64,000 bases of DNA from NCBI GenBank assembly GCA_035236585.1, contig CP141139.1:38635217-38699216 (forward strand). The letters are read 5' to 3'. This stretch comes from Warburgia ugandensis. Lineage: Eukaryota; Streptophyta; Magnoliopsida; Canellales; Canellaceae. This document shows, piece after piece, positions 1 to 12,364 of the stretch. Positions within the stretch are counted from its first letter, which is position 1. Each line of letters starts with the position of its first letter. The notes beneath the pieces are model-generated. The model was not told the DNA's origin. It saw nothing but the letters and a program-made list of their open reading frames with translations, and searched no databases. The position numbers and the translations under genes were made by a program.

Positions 1-307
1 CAAGCAAAGTCTATCACTACCCTTAGGAGTGGCTATCAGGTTGATAACAAAGTAGGCTAGACTAAGGAAAGTTTAGAGGAGAATGAACTGACTAAATATA
101 GGGAAAAGAGAAATCTCCTACTCCATCTAAGCTTATAGTGGAAGCACCTTATGTGCCTAAAGCCCCATTTTCTTAACTCAATAAGGCTAAGAAAGGAAGA
201 AATTTCAATGAGATAATAGAAGTATTTAAACATGTACAAATTAATATCCCATTACTTAATGCTATTAAAGATATTCTTACTTATGCGAAGTTTCTTCAAG
301 AGTTCTG
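1..307 (+). pseudogene. Athila-type element A, gag-protease linker fragment
   Basis: This is the C-terminal part of a Ty3/gypsy gag polyprotein running into the protease, entering from the left edge. The stretch from about 138 reads as the conserved Athila segment before protease, ending with AIKDILTYAKFLQEFCT. A stop interrupts the segment near 175. The corresponding part of element B lies at about 9041-9230 and is clearly homologous. In the family this region links the nucleocapsid to the aspartic protease. The frame continues at 3112 after a solo LTR is removed. It is a decayed copy with no coding capacity. The Athila assignment rests on the motif order in A and B and is fairly secure; the exact clade name is less so. 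Confidence 0.8.
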
Positions 308-312
308 CACAC
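308..312. repeat. Target site duplication CACAC, left copy
   Basis: CACAC directly precedes the first base of the solo LTR at 313 and is repeated exactly at 3107-3111. Five-base duplications are the normal footprint of Ty3/gypsy integration. Confidence 0.85.
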
Positions 313-3106
313 TAATAAGCATTTAATTTTGTATAAAAACCACCCAATTAATTATCCACATTTTACAACTTATAAGGGTAAATTAGGGTTTTAGACCAAA
401 ATTCATAACACGTGCATTTTTTGTCCTAATAAAGCAAAAGTTTGATATTTTGTAGGTCTAGAAGCTAATGTAAGGTAAATATGCAATTAATCATATTTTT
501 CTAGGACTTAATTAGTTTTTTTACTCTTTTGTAGGAAGTGGAATGAATGCCCAATGACCTATATTGCTCTTCATATAGGTTTTTTGTGGGTCTTGGAGAG
601 ATGATCCGACAACCAAGATTGATTGAGATGGACATTGAAGATCAAGATCAATAGATTGAGTCAAAGCCTAAGAATAATCAATCCATCATGAATTCAAAGG
701 TCAAGATCATCTCTTGGACCAATAATGGATGTGATTAAAGGAGCTAAAGGTGGCCAAAGTGGGCCCATGAAGTAAGCTATGCACTTTCACGACCTTTGCA
801 CGGGTTGCATGTACGCCACCTTAACCATATAAGCCATGCGAGAAGGTAACAAGATAAGGAATCCAAGCCAAACCATTCAAGCCACTCAAGCCAAGGGATG
901 GAGCTATGAAGCCAAGCTAAGAGAGGCCCCTAAGCCAGCCATGAAGCATAGCCAATAGAGCCTTTAAAGTTAACCATCAAAGCTATTAAGCTAAGCTAAA
1001 TGGAAGGCTAGGATTGAAGGAAAATCAAGAGCATTATCCATGAGATTTTAAGTAATATTTTGAAGATAATTAAGGAGAATTTTATTAGGATAAGTTGGCA
1101 TATGGATCAATAGGATGACAGCCTTCCAATTTTGATGTTTTTCCCACTTCTTCTCACCCCACCTCACAACCAACTACCACCATGAATTTGACTTTCCATT
1201 CAAGAGTCCTACCATTCCATAACTATGCCACCTTCCTAAACTCCCATACCAACCACCCAACCAATCCCAAGTCATTACAAAATCAATTAACCTATCAAAA
1301 TTTTCAATCTCAGCTCACTTTCCTAAGTTTTTCCTACACCACACTTTCCTCCCACGTTCTTTTCTTCTTCCCATCTCTTTCATAACTTATCACCTCATCC
1401 ACCTTCCTAATTTGGAGGAGCCTCCAACACTTTTTGAAGGGGGATACACTCTTTTCTAAAAAGTTGGCATCTCCCACCTACTCCACCCCAACATGGCCGC
1501 CACCTCCCATCCCTTGTTTACTAATTGAAAACCTTAGCATTTCCCCTATTGTAGCCATCTGAAATAACTTGATATCATCCCCACCAGACCTTCGTGTTAG
1601 GATACCCTAGGAAAATTAGGAGAAAAACTATGAAAACAGCACCAAACTAAAGGAGAGGAAACCTTTTACAATAGGAAAAAGACACCACCACAGAAGCATA
1701 TGTCCTCTTGCTAAGCCCCTTCTCTCAACCCTTTTGCTTGTTTCATTAGATCTCCTTTGGGTGCTATTCTTTTCCTAAGGTGTGAAGCAGCTCTCCACGC
1801 TATTCAACACTTGAACCTTAGGGTGGTTGTTTGTCCTTTCAAGGTTGATTCATCTCACCTTTTCTTTTGTTTGAACTTAGGCTTTTCATGCTAACTTTTG
1901 CCTTACTTTCCTTTAAAATTCAAGGCTGGTTTTTCCTTGGAGTGATAGCCAAGGGAAGTCATTTTGAATCTAGTTTCACTCTTTGCCTTTCATTATCTTG
2001 AGTTCTCTTTTTAGTTTTCTTGAATTCCAGCCTTTTTCTCTTAGTTTCCCTTGAGTTTTTCCATTATAATTTCCCTTGAATTTCAAGCATGGTTACTCAT
2101 GATCAATAATTGGAGCAATTGAAAAAGGATTAACTTTTAGTTGTGGGTGGATTAAGAACAAGTGGACTTCATCGTAATAGGATTTTATTTTCAGATTTGA
2201 ATTGCATGTATTAGAGCTTTTATGTTAATGGATGTAAATGTACAATGAAGTTTATTGGAGTTTTCAATTCATGGTAGTGTCCAGCAGTTAATAGTTTACA
2301 TTCTTGAATGTTTTCTTACATTAGAGTTGATTAGTTCCATGTTTCATGCTTTCTATTGAGTGAATGATTTGGCTACTATGCCACTGGAGTTTCTTTTCAT
2401 GGTTGGTTTTGTTTAATTTCCAGCACCAAGCACTTTATATTCACTTGAATTTTCAAGCACCCAATTAGTTCTTTAAATTGCTTAGTTAATGTTACAATAG
2501 GATTGTATACTTTAAGATTTGCAAAGTAATTCAAGTTTTTACCTTCATTCATGATAGGAAAGAGTTCAGTAGTGTTGATGTTAATTAGTTTGTTTGCATG
2601 TTGTGCTTAGAGTGTAGTTTTTGAAGTTTCCTTTTCCATAAGTTTATGTGCTTTATTTAGGAGATGGAATGGTTAGGAATTTAATGCATGTTTCCTTAGG
2701 TTAGTTGTTAATTTCATGCTTAGGAAAGTTAAGTTAACAAAGTTGTTAAAATTGCACTTTAGGAAAGTTGCTTGTTTGCATTTTTAGAAAGTTCTTACTT
2801 TAGGAAAGTCTTTAATATAGGAAAGTCATAGATTTAGAAAATCTCATTTAGGCAAGTTTTACTTATGGAAAGTGCATGTTTTAGGAAAATTTTCAATTTT
2901 AGCATGTTTTTGCATAGTTTCCATTTCCATGTTTGATTTCCATACTTAGATGAAAAGAAATATTTCTTGAATTTTGGCTAGGTTAGATAGTGTAAAGTAG
3001 AGACCACTAACATCACATTAGTTCAACTCCTTCTAGAATTAACCTCACTAACTTGCGATAATGCAAATGATTCATGCACTTGAAAGTTTAATTTAAAATA
3101 GCAACA
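313..3106 (+). mobile_element. Solo LTR, Athila type (2.8 kb)
   Basis: A complete LTR without internal region. It begins TAATAAGCATTTAATTTTG, matching the TGATAAGTG-type starts of the LTRs at 17441, 21286 and 44912 (first TG decayed to TA), and ends in AGCAACA. The early block about 340-520, including the shared piece TTTGATATTTTGTAGGT, aligns with the other LTRs. It is flanked by exact CACAC duplications, and removing it with one duplication rejoins the gag-protease frame of element A. Solo LTRs arise by recombination between the two LTRs of a full element. At 2794 bp it is somewhat longer than the copies at 9594-11847 and 44912-47070. Confidence 0.9.
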
Positions 3107-3111
3107 CACAC
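3107..3111. repeat. Target site duplication CACAC, right copy
   Basis: Exact repeat of 308-312 at the right end of the solo LTR. The host reading frame resumes at the next base. Confidence 0.85.
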
Positions 3112-4743
3112 AAAAGCGAAAGCTTGATGTGCAAAAGAAATCCTTCCTCTTCGTGCAAGTGAGCTCTTTAATCAGCACTAGACCACACCTAAGTTTAGAG
3201 ATCCAGGGTTTCCTATGATTTCATGTGGTTGAAAATTATGTCATAAATAAGGCACTATTTGATAAAGGGTTAGTGTAAATTTGTTACCATTTTCTGTCTA
3301 TGAGCAACTAGGGCTCGGTGACCTTAAGCCAACTAATACCATTTTATAGTTAGTAGATAAATTAGTTAAGATTACATGTGGTATGATTGAAGATGTGCTA
3401 ATATAGATGGACTATTTTATTTTCCTATAGATTTCATTGTACTTGATACCCAGATTATATTAGGCCCCAAAAGTTAGATCCAAGTGATTCTTGGACGTCC
3501 ATTTTTGGCTACATCCAATGCCATAATAAGTTATATAAATGGTGTGATGAAATTATATTTTAGCAATATGAAAATTGAGCTTAATATTTTTAATGCCAAC
3601 CATCAACATTTAGACCTAGATGAATCATCTATAGTCAATTTAATTGAAGGTTTAATACATAATACACCATCATCTATCTTAGATCCACTTAAGCATGTTT
3701 AGTGCACTTTGAATATGTCTTTAATATAAAACAAGTCCATTGAGGAGGTAAATAATCTCTTAAATGCTACACCTATTATGGATACCTCCAAATGGAGACC
3801 TCATGTGCAACCACTTCCTCAATAAGATTCTATCCCTATACCTTCTATAGAAAAACCACTTACCTTGGTCATAAAGCTTTTACTTGAAAATCTAAAATAC
3901 TCTAATCTAGGCCCAGATGAAACCTTTCATTTAATCATAGTCATAGATCTAGATTAAGAATAGGACGAAAACATTCTTGATTTTCTCAAAGAACATAAGA
4001 CTACTCTAGGTGGACCATAGAAGATATCAAAGGGATAAACCCTACATTGTGTATGCGTAGCATCCATTTGGAGGAAAATGCTAAACCATCTAGGAAAATA
4101 CAAAGGAGACTTAACCTAGCATGGCGGTAGTGAGAGATGAAGTTCTTGACCTCCTAAATGATGGTGTCATCTACCTTATATCTAACAGTACATGGGTCAA
4201 CCCTATTTAGGTTGTCCCTGAGAAATTGGGAGTCATGGTAATCTAAAATGAGGATAATGAGTTAATCCCCACTTGCACGATCATCAGGTGGAGAGTTCAT
4301 ATAGTTTATCAAAAATTGAACTCGGTCATGAAGAAAGACCACTTTTCTCTTCCATTCATAGACCAAATGCTAGAAAGGTTAGCCGGACATAGTACTTCTT
4401 TCTTGATGGATACTCTAGCTAGAACCAAATCCCTATAGCACTTTATTACTACAAGAGGACTACCTTCATCTAACCCTTTAGGACCATCGCCCACTGTCGT
4501 ATGCCTTTTGGACTTTGTAATGCTCCAGCTACTTTCCAAAGGTGTATGTTGAGCATATTTTCTAATATAGTGGGGAGATTCTTAGAGGTGTTTATGGATA
4601 ATTTTTCAATATTTGGATCTTCTTTTGATGAATGCCTACACCATTTAAAGTTAGTCCTTGCTAGGGGTCAGGAAAACAACTCAATGCTAAACTAGGAAAA
4701 ATGACATTTCATGGTACATAATAGCATTGTTTTAGGTCACATT
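3112..4743 (+). pseudogene. Athila-type element A, protease and reverse transcriptase remnant
   Basis: This continues the coding region left of the solo LTR. The aspartic protease lies at about 3230-3705. Its active-site region reads FDKG, where DLG or DTG is usual, and a frameshift follows at once. The C-terminal protease motif ILGRPFLATSNAIISY sits at 3484-3530. The linker and RT follow from about 4020. The RT hallmark RMPFGLCNAPATFQRC is at 4498-4545, and the catalytic motif reads FMDN instead of FMDD near 4590. Many stops and indels make it non-functional. The RT breaks off at 4743, where a Tekay-like LTR is inserted, and the RNase H and integrase of A are not seen anywhere in the window. 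Confidence 0.88.
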
Positions 4744-7025
4744 TGTGACGACTTGGGTTTTTTATTTGTAACACATTTTGTAATACATTTTTTAAAGACA
4801 GGGTGCCCTTAGTAGTAAAAAAATTTCTCAAAACAAAGCAGCAAAAATTCTTTTCTTTAGAACTTGTTTTGAAAAGCCCAAGTCATCACTTCATACATAA
4901 CATAAGTAGAATTTTGTACAAGATAAAATTCCATTGAAGGAATATACTTTTATTAAATTCCACAATCTATCAAGTGGTTAACATTATAGCCTGAGTATCA
5001 GTACAATACTTGTCCAAATTACATAATCTAAATTTCAATCCTCACCATACATTAAAAGCTCTCAATATAATATAATGCTCTCAAATAAAAATACATGTCT
5101 TCAAGGGATATACCCTGATTGATTATTCTTCCAAATCTTCTTAAGTCTTGAGTTCCTAATTCTCCTTCTTTGTATTGAGATATTGTAAACATTCAAATAT
5201 TTACAATATCTCAGTAAGCTATGCTTGGTAGAGGATTCAAGAAGCATAATAATTTGATAATATAATCCTAATACTTCATAATCCCATTATTCATACTCAT
5301 GGATCAATCTCTTTACTTGGTCATATATGTACATCCTCATACATACTGTATACTTTGTATAAATATATATACATACGATCAAAACTAGGAAAAATAGTTA
5401 ATATTTCAAAACATAATCACACCCAGTTTATGCTGAGTTAATAGATCATCCAGACTTTGCTAGACATACTCCCTCATTTGGGCAGTATCGGTAATCTACA
5501 ATTACCCAGCATTTCATCATGCCATATCAAAAGGCATTTCATTATGCCATGTGTTATAATGCAAAAATACTCAAAGGACTACTATGCATGTAGTCAGAAT
5601 CCATACTAGTGCACCCAGATAATTGCCCAATAAGCCACCTATACCATCCTTGGTGGAAATCACAATATCCATGTCAGTATGGGAAGGAACATGGCTGTCA
5701 CAATGATGGCCTTCCTATAATTGCCCCACCTAACTTTTAGCCTCATTTAGGCTTGGTATTCATATAATAATAAGTTTCAAAGAGTGGGTGGCCAAACCCT
5801 ACTAACTCTCCTAACATAGCATCCCCAGGCCTATGCCTGTTTAAAACAAGACCACAAGCCTCCATGCTTGTATGTAAAGTAATTCTCATACATGTAAGAA
5901 AATTTGTCTATTTACTTAGGGCTGGAATATCTTCTAATTCCATATTCACTTAGAGTCTATTCCTAAATTCTAACTTAACCATTTCATATGTGTTTGGTCG
6001 GATCATAAGGGTTTCAGGGGATTTAATACAAGTACTAACATTACATTTGTCAACATTTCTAGACATAAGATCATGTATTCAACATGTACATCCTATGTAA
6101 ATGCATTCATAAAATCTTCCTACCTTCAAGTAGTGATCCATCTCTTTAGATCTTCCATGATCCCAACTAACGTATGTAATTTGTAAATCCATACATACTA
6201 TCAATATTTATACAATCTGAATAATCCTATAGTTTTGATTATATATATATATTCTTTGTTTAATCTTGCCCTTTGATATAAAGTATCTAGATCTTTTGTC
6301 CTATCATGATCTATCTTCCTCAGATAATGTCTATCCTATTGATTAATAGGTCAAATGGTTAGAATGATCTTCTAATCTTTCAGATCTAAGTATTTTCTAT
6401 TCTAAGTCTTTGTGTATTCCTTTCTTTGATCTTGATCTCTCATAGATCCTTTGATCAACAATTTATACTTGTTAATAAAGATCAAGGGCTTAGATCTTCT
6501 ATCATCTAATTCTTCTTTTATCTAAGTTCAATTGTTTGATCATCCCTAGGGAGGATGATCTTAGTTCTCTTCCTTGAATCATATTTGATCAAGGGTTTGG
6601 ATTCTCTATCTAGATTTGTCTACAACATATATACATAGATACATAATAAAATAGGACATTAGGATTCTTATTGTTCTTGATCATTCAAGATCTTATGGAT
6701 CTTCTTTGATCATCCTTATCTTACTTACAAATTTTATTAGGATTAGATAATTTACTAACATTTTATACTCTTATTATTATTATTCAACAAGTTAATGTTT
6801 TACTAGTTGAAGATAGCTTATTCCATCCTAAGTCTAGACAGCTTCTCTTATTTCAAATTAACTAAGGCTTATTAGGTGCATGGCTAAACACAAAGTGGTT
6901 ACTTCAATCCTCATGTAAGGAGGTGTTTAAAGCTCACAAACGTCAATGGAAGGTAGGGGAAGAGTGAGGCTTTATTACAGAACGCTCTTAACCACCGTGT
7001 CCAGCATTCACTAGAGTGACCTTAA
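4744..7025 (-). mobile_element. Truncated Tekay-like LTR (3' part), copy C
   Basis: Starts TGTGACGACTTGG and aligns with the LTRs starting at 12365 and 56670 through the block near 6940-7020. Read on the minus strand it should run from TGTAATAACCCC to GTCGTCACA, as in Tekay/Del LTRs. Only the 3' half is present: homology stops near 7021 and the expected GGGGTTATTACA end is missing. It interrupts the RT of element A at 4743. No target duplication can be checked because the right end is lost. A deletion has apparently joined it directly to the leader of element B. Confidence 0.8.
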
Positions 7026-7479
7026 CAAGTAGGAAGAGAATTAGGTTTTTGAGCTTATAGGACCCCTTTTGATGAAGTGGATCTACTGTTACTTTATAAG
7101 CTTTTAAGCATTGTGGATACAGTGGGAATGCAAAATCCAAGTGATTTTTCTACACCTTTTGTTGACTTCTATTGAGGTTTAAATGCCTGCTTGCATGAGA
7201 ATTGTATTAACCACTCTATGCAAGGCCTAACTAGCAAGCAGTAATCAGGCCTGGATAAAAGGAAGAGCTATCTAGATTTAGGTCTAAAATCTACTCCTTA
7301 TAGATTAACATAGAATAAAAAATAGCTTGTTATTGGACCATTAGGGATTGGTTGTGAATCATCTAGAGTTAGGAGTCGCATTTAGTTAGGACTACATCAT
7401 AGTGCATGCACAATTCATCGATCTTAGAACACGAAATTAGCATTATTTGATTCTGAGATTGAAGTACCCTCAAACAAGT
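7026..7479 (+). other. Probable leader of element B
   Basis: No coding similarity recognised. The position just upstream of gag suggests the 5' untranslated leader of Athila element B. No 5' LTR or primer binding site could be found, and the left boundary with the truncated LTR is approximate. Confidence 0.4.
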
Positions 7480-9348
7480 GGTAAGAGAAAGAATACATAA
7501 CCCCATGGCACACCTAGTAGTTGATGCCAAGACTACAAAAGACTTATGTGTCATTGCAATTAAACACTCCCTCATGCATAGTATTACCACTTAGCAATGC
7601 AAACCATTTCAAGCTAAAACCTGGAGTCATTCATTACTCCCATCTTATTATGGTCTAGAGAGAGAGAGGATCCATACCTTCACATTAAGGAATTCCTTCA
7701 TATATTTGCCACATTCAAGTTCAAAATTTTTTCAAAAGATTCCATTAGACATAGATTATTTTCATTCTCCTTAAAAGATAAGGCCAAATCATGGTTGAAT
7801 TCGTTAGAGGTCGGTTCCATTACCACATGGGACTAATTATTGAAAAAAAAAATTTAATAAGTTCTTAGTCGTACACAAAACCAATTCCCTCCATCAGGAA
7901 ATCATAAATTTCTAGCAATGAAAAGATGAACAATATGATGAGTGCTGGGAATGATGGAATGAATTGCTACAAAGCTTTCACCACCATGGATTTGAGAAAT
8001 GGCAACATGTTTAGTACTTTTATGAAACACTTACACCTCAAAATAAAAGAATGGTAGATGCCACTAGTGGAGGAGCCCTCATGACGAACAATGAAATAAA
8101 GACCTAGAAATTCTTCAAAACTTTAGTGGAGAATTCCCAGCAATGGGAATATTCAAATTGACGAGATCAAAATTCCCAGCCTCTAAGGAAAGGAGGCCTC
8201 CATGAAATAGGAGTAACCCTGGATGTGTCACATAAACTAGACTCCTTAGCTCAACAAATGGATAAGTTCGATACCATGTCCCAGAGAATTGATGCCTTCA
8301 TGGTTGGAAGTTCATCCATGAAACCTCCATTGGAGGTTTCCTCTACTTGTTCCAGCCTGGCACACTTATCATTAGCTTGTCCATCAAATTATGTGTACTT
8401 TGAATATCAATTCGAGTAAGTGAATGCTATGATATCACAATCCTAGCAACAATGATACTCTAAGACCTATAATCTAGTATGGGCTAGGCATTGTAATTTT
8501 TTAAGGTCAAAGAACACTCATCAAGGAGATCCATCTATGAACCCTGGTTCTCAAAATTTTCCTAGAACTTCAGCTCCCCAACAACCTCCTAATTTTCAAC
8601 AGTTCCCTAAGTAACCTAAGAAACCAACATTTGAAGAAACTAGGTAGTTATTTATAGAGAAAACTTTTAAACGCCAAGATGAGACTAGATAAGCCATAAC
8701 CCATCTCTAAAATGAGAGTTAGTGGAACTCCAATGTCAATTCCCAAGCTATTGCTAAACTAAAGATGCAAATGAGTCAGTTGTTTGCTTCCCTTAATGAT
8801 AGAGATAAGGACTATCCCTTAGTCAACCAATCCCAAAACCTAGTGGACAATTTGTAAAAGGAACCATCTCATCTCAGCAAGTGAAATACATAACTATCCT
8901 TAGGAGTGGACGTCATATAGACAACAAAGTAGGGAAGACTAAAAATAAATTAGAGGACAGTGACCTAGCTACAGCCAAGGAGAAGGAGTAGGGACAGAAA
9001 TCTCCAACTCCCTTTGAACCCATAATAGAAGCACCTTTATGTGCCAAAGGCTCCATTCCCTCACCTTCTAAACAAGGTAAATAAAGGGACCAAATTTCAT
9101 GAGATGATGGACGTATTCAAACATGTTCCAAATCAATATTCCATTTCTCAACACAATCAAGGAAATCCCTATGCCAAAGTCCTTAAAAAGCTCTGCACAC
9201 AAAAGTGCAAGGGAATTGTGCAAAAGAGAGCCTTCCTCACCAAGCGAGCTATTTGCTTTAGCATAATACCTCTTTCAAGTTTTGAGATCCAAATTGTCCT
9301 ACTATCTCATCTGTCACTAGAGACCACATCATTGATAGTGCAATGTTA
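7480..9348 (+). pseudogene. Athila-type element B, gag
   Basis: Decayed gag polyprotein gene. The capsid (retrotransposon gag) domain lies at about 7650-8110, with recognisable EREDPYLHIKEFLHI, KDKAKSWLNSL and SITTWD blocks broken by frameshifts. Downstream, 8225-8419 encodes the linker beginning MSHKLDSLAQQMDKFD. About 8540-8830 is a Gln/Pro/Asn-rich stretch followed by a helical segment. The segment 9041-9349 leads into protease. Gag would form the virus-like particle that packages element RNA. No CCHC zinc knuckle can be made out. Stops and shifts occur throughout, so this is a relic. The element continues at 9349 as protease. Confidence 0.82.
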
Positions 9349-9593
9349 GATTTAAGGGCTATGGTGAACCTATTATTGTACTCTGTATACATGTAACTAG
9401 GGTTTAGTGAAATAAATCCAACTAACACCACATTACAGCTTACAAAGAGATCAATTTAAATTCTCTGTGTTATGGTTGAAGATGTCCTAGTATAGGTCAA
9501 CCAGTTTTGTTTCCCCATTGATTTCATTGTCTTGGACACCCAATCTGTATCAGACCCCAATTATTCTTGGACATCCTTTCTTAGAAGCATTAG
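9349..9593 (+). pseudogene. Element B protease, N-terminal part
   Basis: Aspartic protease of element B. The active-site aspartate is kept in MLDLR, where DLG is expected. The following VNLLLYSVY, INPTNTTLQL and FPIDFIVLDTQ blocks are typical of Athila proteases. The gene is cut at about 9593 by an inverted solo LTR and resumes at 11848. Internal stops at several codons show it is inactive. Confidence 0.8.
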
Positions 9594-11847
9594 TGTTGCT
9601 TTAATATTAATTGCAAGTGCACAAATCAATGTAGTATTGCATGCTAGAGAGGTCAATCCCACGAGGAATCCCAATAATTTGTATGTTGAATGATCCTTAT
9701 TTAACGTGCTTAACTTTAGCCTGCTTAACTTCAGCCAAAGAGAGATTGAATTGGATTTGAATTTTATCTAGGAAAGTAAGCACATGATATTGGAAACATA
9801 GTAAATTAGAAACTAAAAATAGAAGAAACTTTCTAAAATCAAGGCTGTGCAATGGAACTAGAAACTAACATGCATTCAATTAAAGGAACTAATGCAAAAC
9901 TAGAACGAATTAAACTAAGCAACTTAACTTAAGGAAACTTGCTAAAAGGGAGACTTTACTAAACTAGAATTAGGAACTTTCTAAAACTAAAATGACACAT
10001 GAAAATAAGTAACCAATGAAACCTAACTAGATTTAATAAGAATTTAGCAACATGCATGTAAATGGAAAGTAGAGTTAAGGAAACTTTCCAAATTTAACAC
10101 TTCCTACTCCTAAAACATTATAAAGATGGAACTTTCCAAAACTTGATTAGGAAGCTTCCCAAAACAAAACTAAGATGTAAATAATGGATTAAATACTACT
10201 AAACTTAGATTAACAAACTAAACAAAGCAATAATCAAAGAGGCTTCACCATAGTACCATGTGAATGATCCATGGGATGATGAAATTCAAGGGAAATTAAA
10301 GGATTCAAGGATGAAATTAGTTCCATTAGTCCAAATTCAAGCAAGAAAATGTGAAATTCAAGGATGGAATTCAAGGATTCAAGCCCCATCCCCTCTTGGT
10401 TGTCACTACCAGTGAAGAATTAACTTGGATAATTGATGAAATTAAGGGAAACTAAGAATATGGAAGCAAATATTCAAGGGAAAATAAGGAAGCTCTATGA
10501 TCTAGAGCTAAAGAAACAAATCAAGAACACCTAAGAAATTAAAACAAGGAATTTAAAGAAAAGTACTAACCTGGAAGTGAAGTGCAAAGGCAAAGGAAAA
10601 TACTTAAGAATCCAAAGGAATAATAACCCAAAATAAATACAAAGTCAAATGCTCCAAAAGATTCTTAGAAAAACCTCTAGTTGGTAAAAATGTGGAATCC
10701 ATGGGAATTAATAGAGTTTTGGGTTTCCACTTTGATGAGGGCTTAGTTGAGAAGGGAAAGTGGATCTAGATCTAGGGTTTCAATGAGCGAAAGTTAGGTG
10801 GAGAGTTAGGCAAGTAAGGCATATGATGACATCATGGCTGGCTTCCATGTATTTAGAAAAGGGGGAGGCATCCTCTTCTTAGGAAGGTGGCATGTAGCTC
10901 CTTCCCTTCTAAATATAAAAGAGAAAAATAGTAAGGAAAATGGTAGGAAAGATTGGAAAATATCTAAGGTCTTTTACTTTTTTTGAGTTAAAGTAGATCT
11001 AAGGTTTTTCTAATTGGGAAACCACTTAAATTGTCGCATTAATTTTTTAGGAAGGTGCCCCCCTCCTGAAGCAAAAAATCATGGAACCATAATTGAGGTG
11101 GGTGAAAAGGATGGAATGTGGAAATGGAAAGTGGAATTTCTCTCTTGATTGGTTCACCATAGCATGATTATCTTACTTTTTACAAATATCTCTTAGAACC
11201 TTCCAATTACCCCTAGAAAATCACACTTTTAGTCAATGATAATTGCTTGAATTGGTGTTCCAATCGTGTTACTCCATGTGGCTTGATGGCTCACTTTGAT
11301 GGATCATTCTATGATGGCTTGAGTGGCTAACTCTTTTGGCTTCAAAGCTTGAATGGCTTTGCTTCCATATGTTTCATTGTTAGATTAAGAAACCTCATAC
11401 ATGACTCCAAAACCCATGCAAAGGTGATGTAAATGTATGGCTTTTTTCATGGACAGTTTTAGTCACATTTAATGCTTACCATTGCCTTCTTGCTTTCCTT
11501 GAGATGATCTTGAACTTTGATTTAGCTTTGAAATGATGAATTTTAAGTATTTGGCCTCCTTTTCATCTTCATCTAAAAATCTTATCTTACTTTATCTTGG
11601 CTATTGGATCATCTTTTCAACACCTACAAATGATAAAACACCATAATTAAATCCTAAAAAATTATGACCATTCACATACTTACTCTTGATTAGATTTTGA
11701 ACCTACAAAATATTAAACTTTGATTTATTAGGTCAGAAATTCATGTGTTATGAAATTTTGGGGAAAAAAAACCTAGAAATAATACTATATTTTATAATAC
11801 ATGGGCTACTAATTGAGCACCTTTTAGACAAAATTGAACACTCATCA
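9594..11847 (-). mobile_element. Solo LTR, Athila type, inverted (2.25 kb)
   Basis: On the minus strand it begins TGATGAGTGTTCAATTTTG (11847 downward) and ends AGCAACA (9594), matching the LTRs at 313, 17441, 21286 and 44912. It carries one copy of the segment that is amplified 56 times in the LTR at 21286. It is inserted in the protease of element B in the opposite orientation to the host element. A clean target duplication is not visible (flanks ATTAG and AACTT), so one or both flanks have changed. Confidence 0.88.
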
Positions 11848-12364
11848 AACTTTCAACTCCATCATCAACTATTGTGATGATATGATGAAACATTCTTTTG
11901 AAAACATGAAAGTGAAACTCAATGAATTTAATGTTGATCATCAGCATCTAGACCTTGCTAACTCCTTCATAATCAACATGATTAAAGGTCTAATTCCATA
12001 TGCTTTTCCACCGTCCTCTACCTTAATTCCTCTTAAGGCCTATCTTGCACATTTTAATCTAGATTTTTACATAGATAGATCCATAGATAAAGTGAATGTC
12101 CTCCTAGATGCTGCACCAATCATGAATATCTTTAAATGAGGACTTCTAGTGGAACCTCTTCACCTGTTAAAATATGTTCCTATACTTCAGTTGACAAGCC
12201 ACCCACTCTGGTTCTAAAACCATTGCTTAACATCTAAAATACTCTTACTTAGGACCTAATGATTCCTTGCCTATCATTAATGCCTCCGATTGTAATCAAG
12301 AACAACAAGGAAAGATACTTAATGTTCTAGATGAACATAAGAAAGCCTTAGGGAAGACTATAAA
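11848..12364 (+). pseudogene. Element B protease C-terminus and protease-RT linker
   Basis: Resumes the protease after the inverted LTR. The region 11851-12139 encodes SIINYCDDMMKHSFENMKV and a segment homologous to element A at 3530-3700. From about 12190 the linker before RT is recognisable from KPPTLVLKPL and an EHKKALGKT-like end. It stops at the insertion point of the solo LTR at 12365. The last five bases, ATAAA, are the slightly decayed left target duplication of that LTR (right copy ATAAC at 16451-16455). Confidence 0.8.

Noticed and set aside
1182..1385. 67-residue open frame in the first solo LTR
   Set aside because: It sits in the pyrimidine-rich part of the LTR, has low complexity and no recognised relatives.
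9589..11852. Target duplication around the inverted solo LTR
   Set aside because: Flanks ATTAG and AACTT do not match under any choice of LTR ends I tried.
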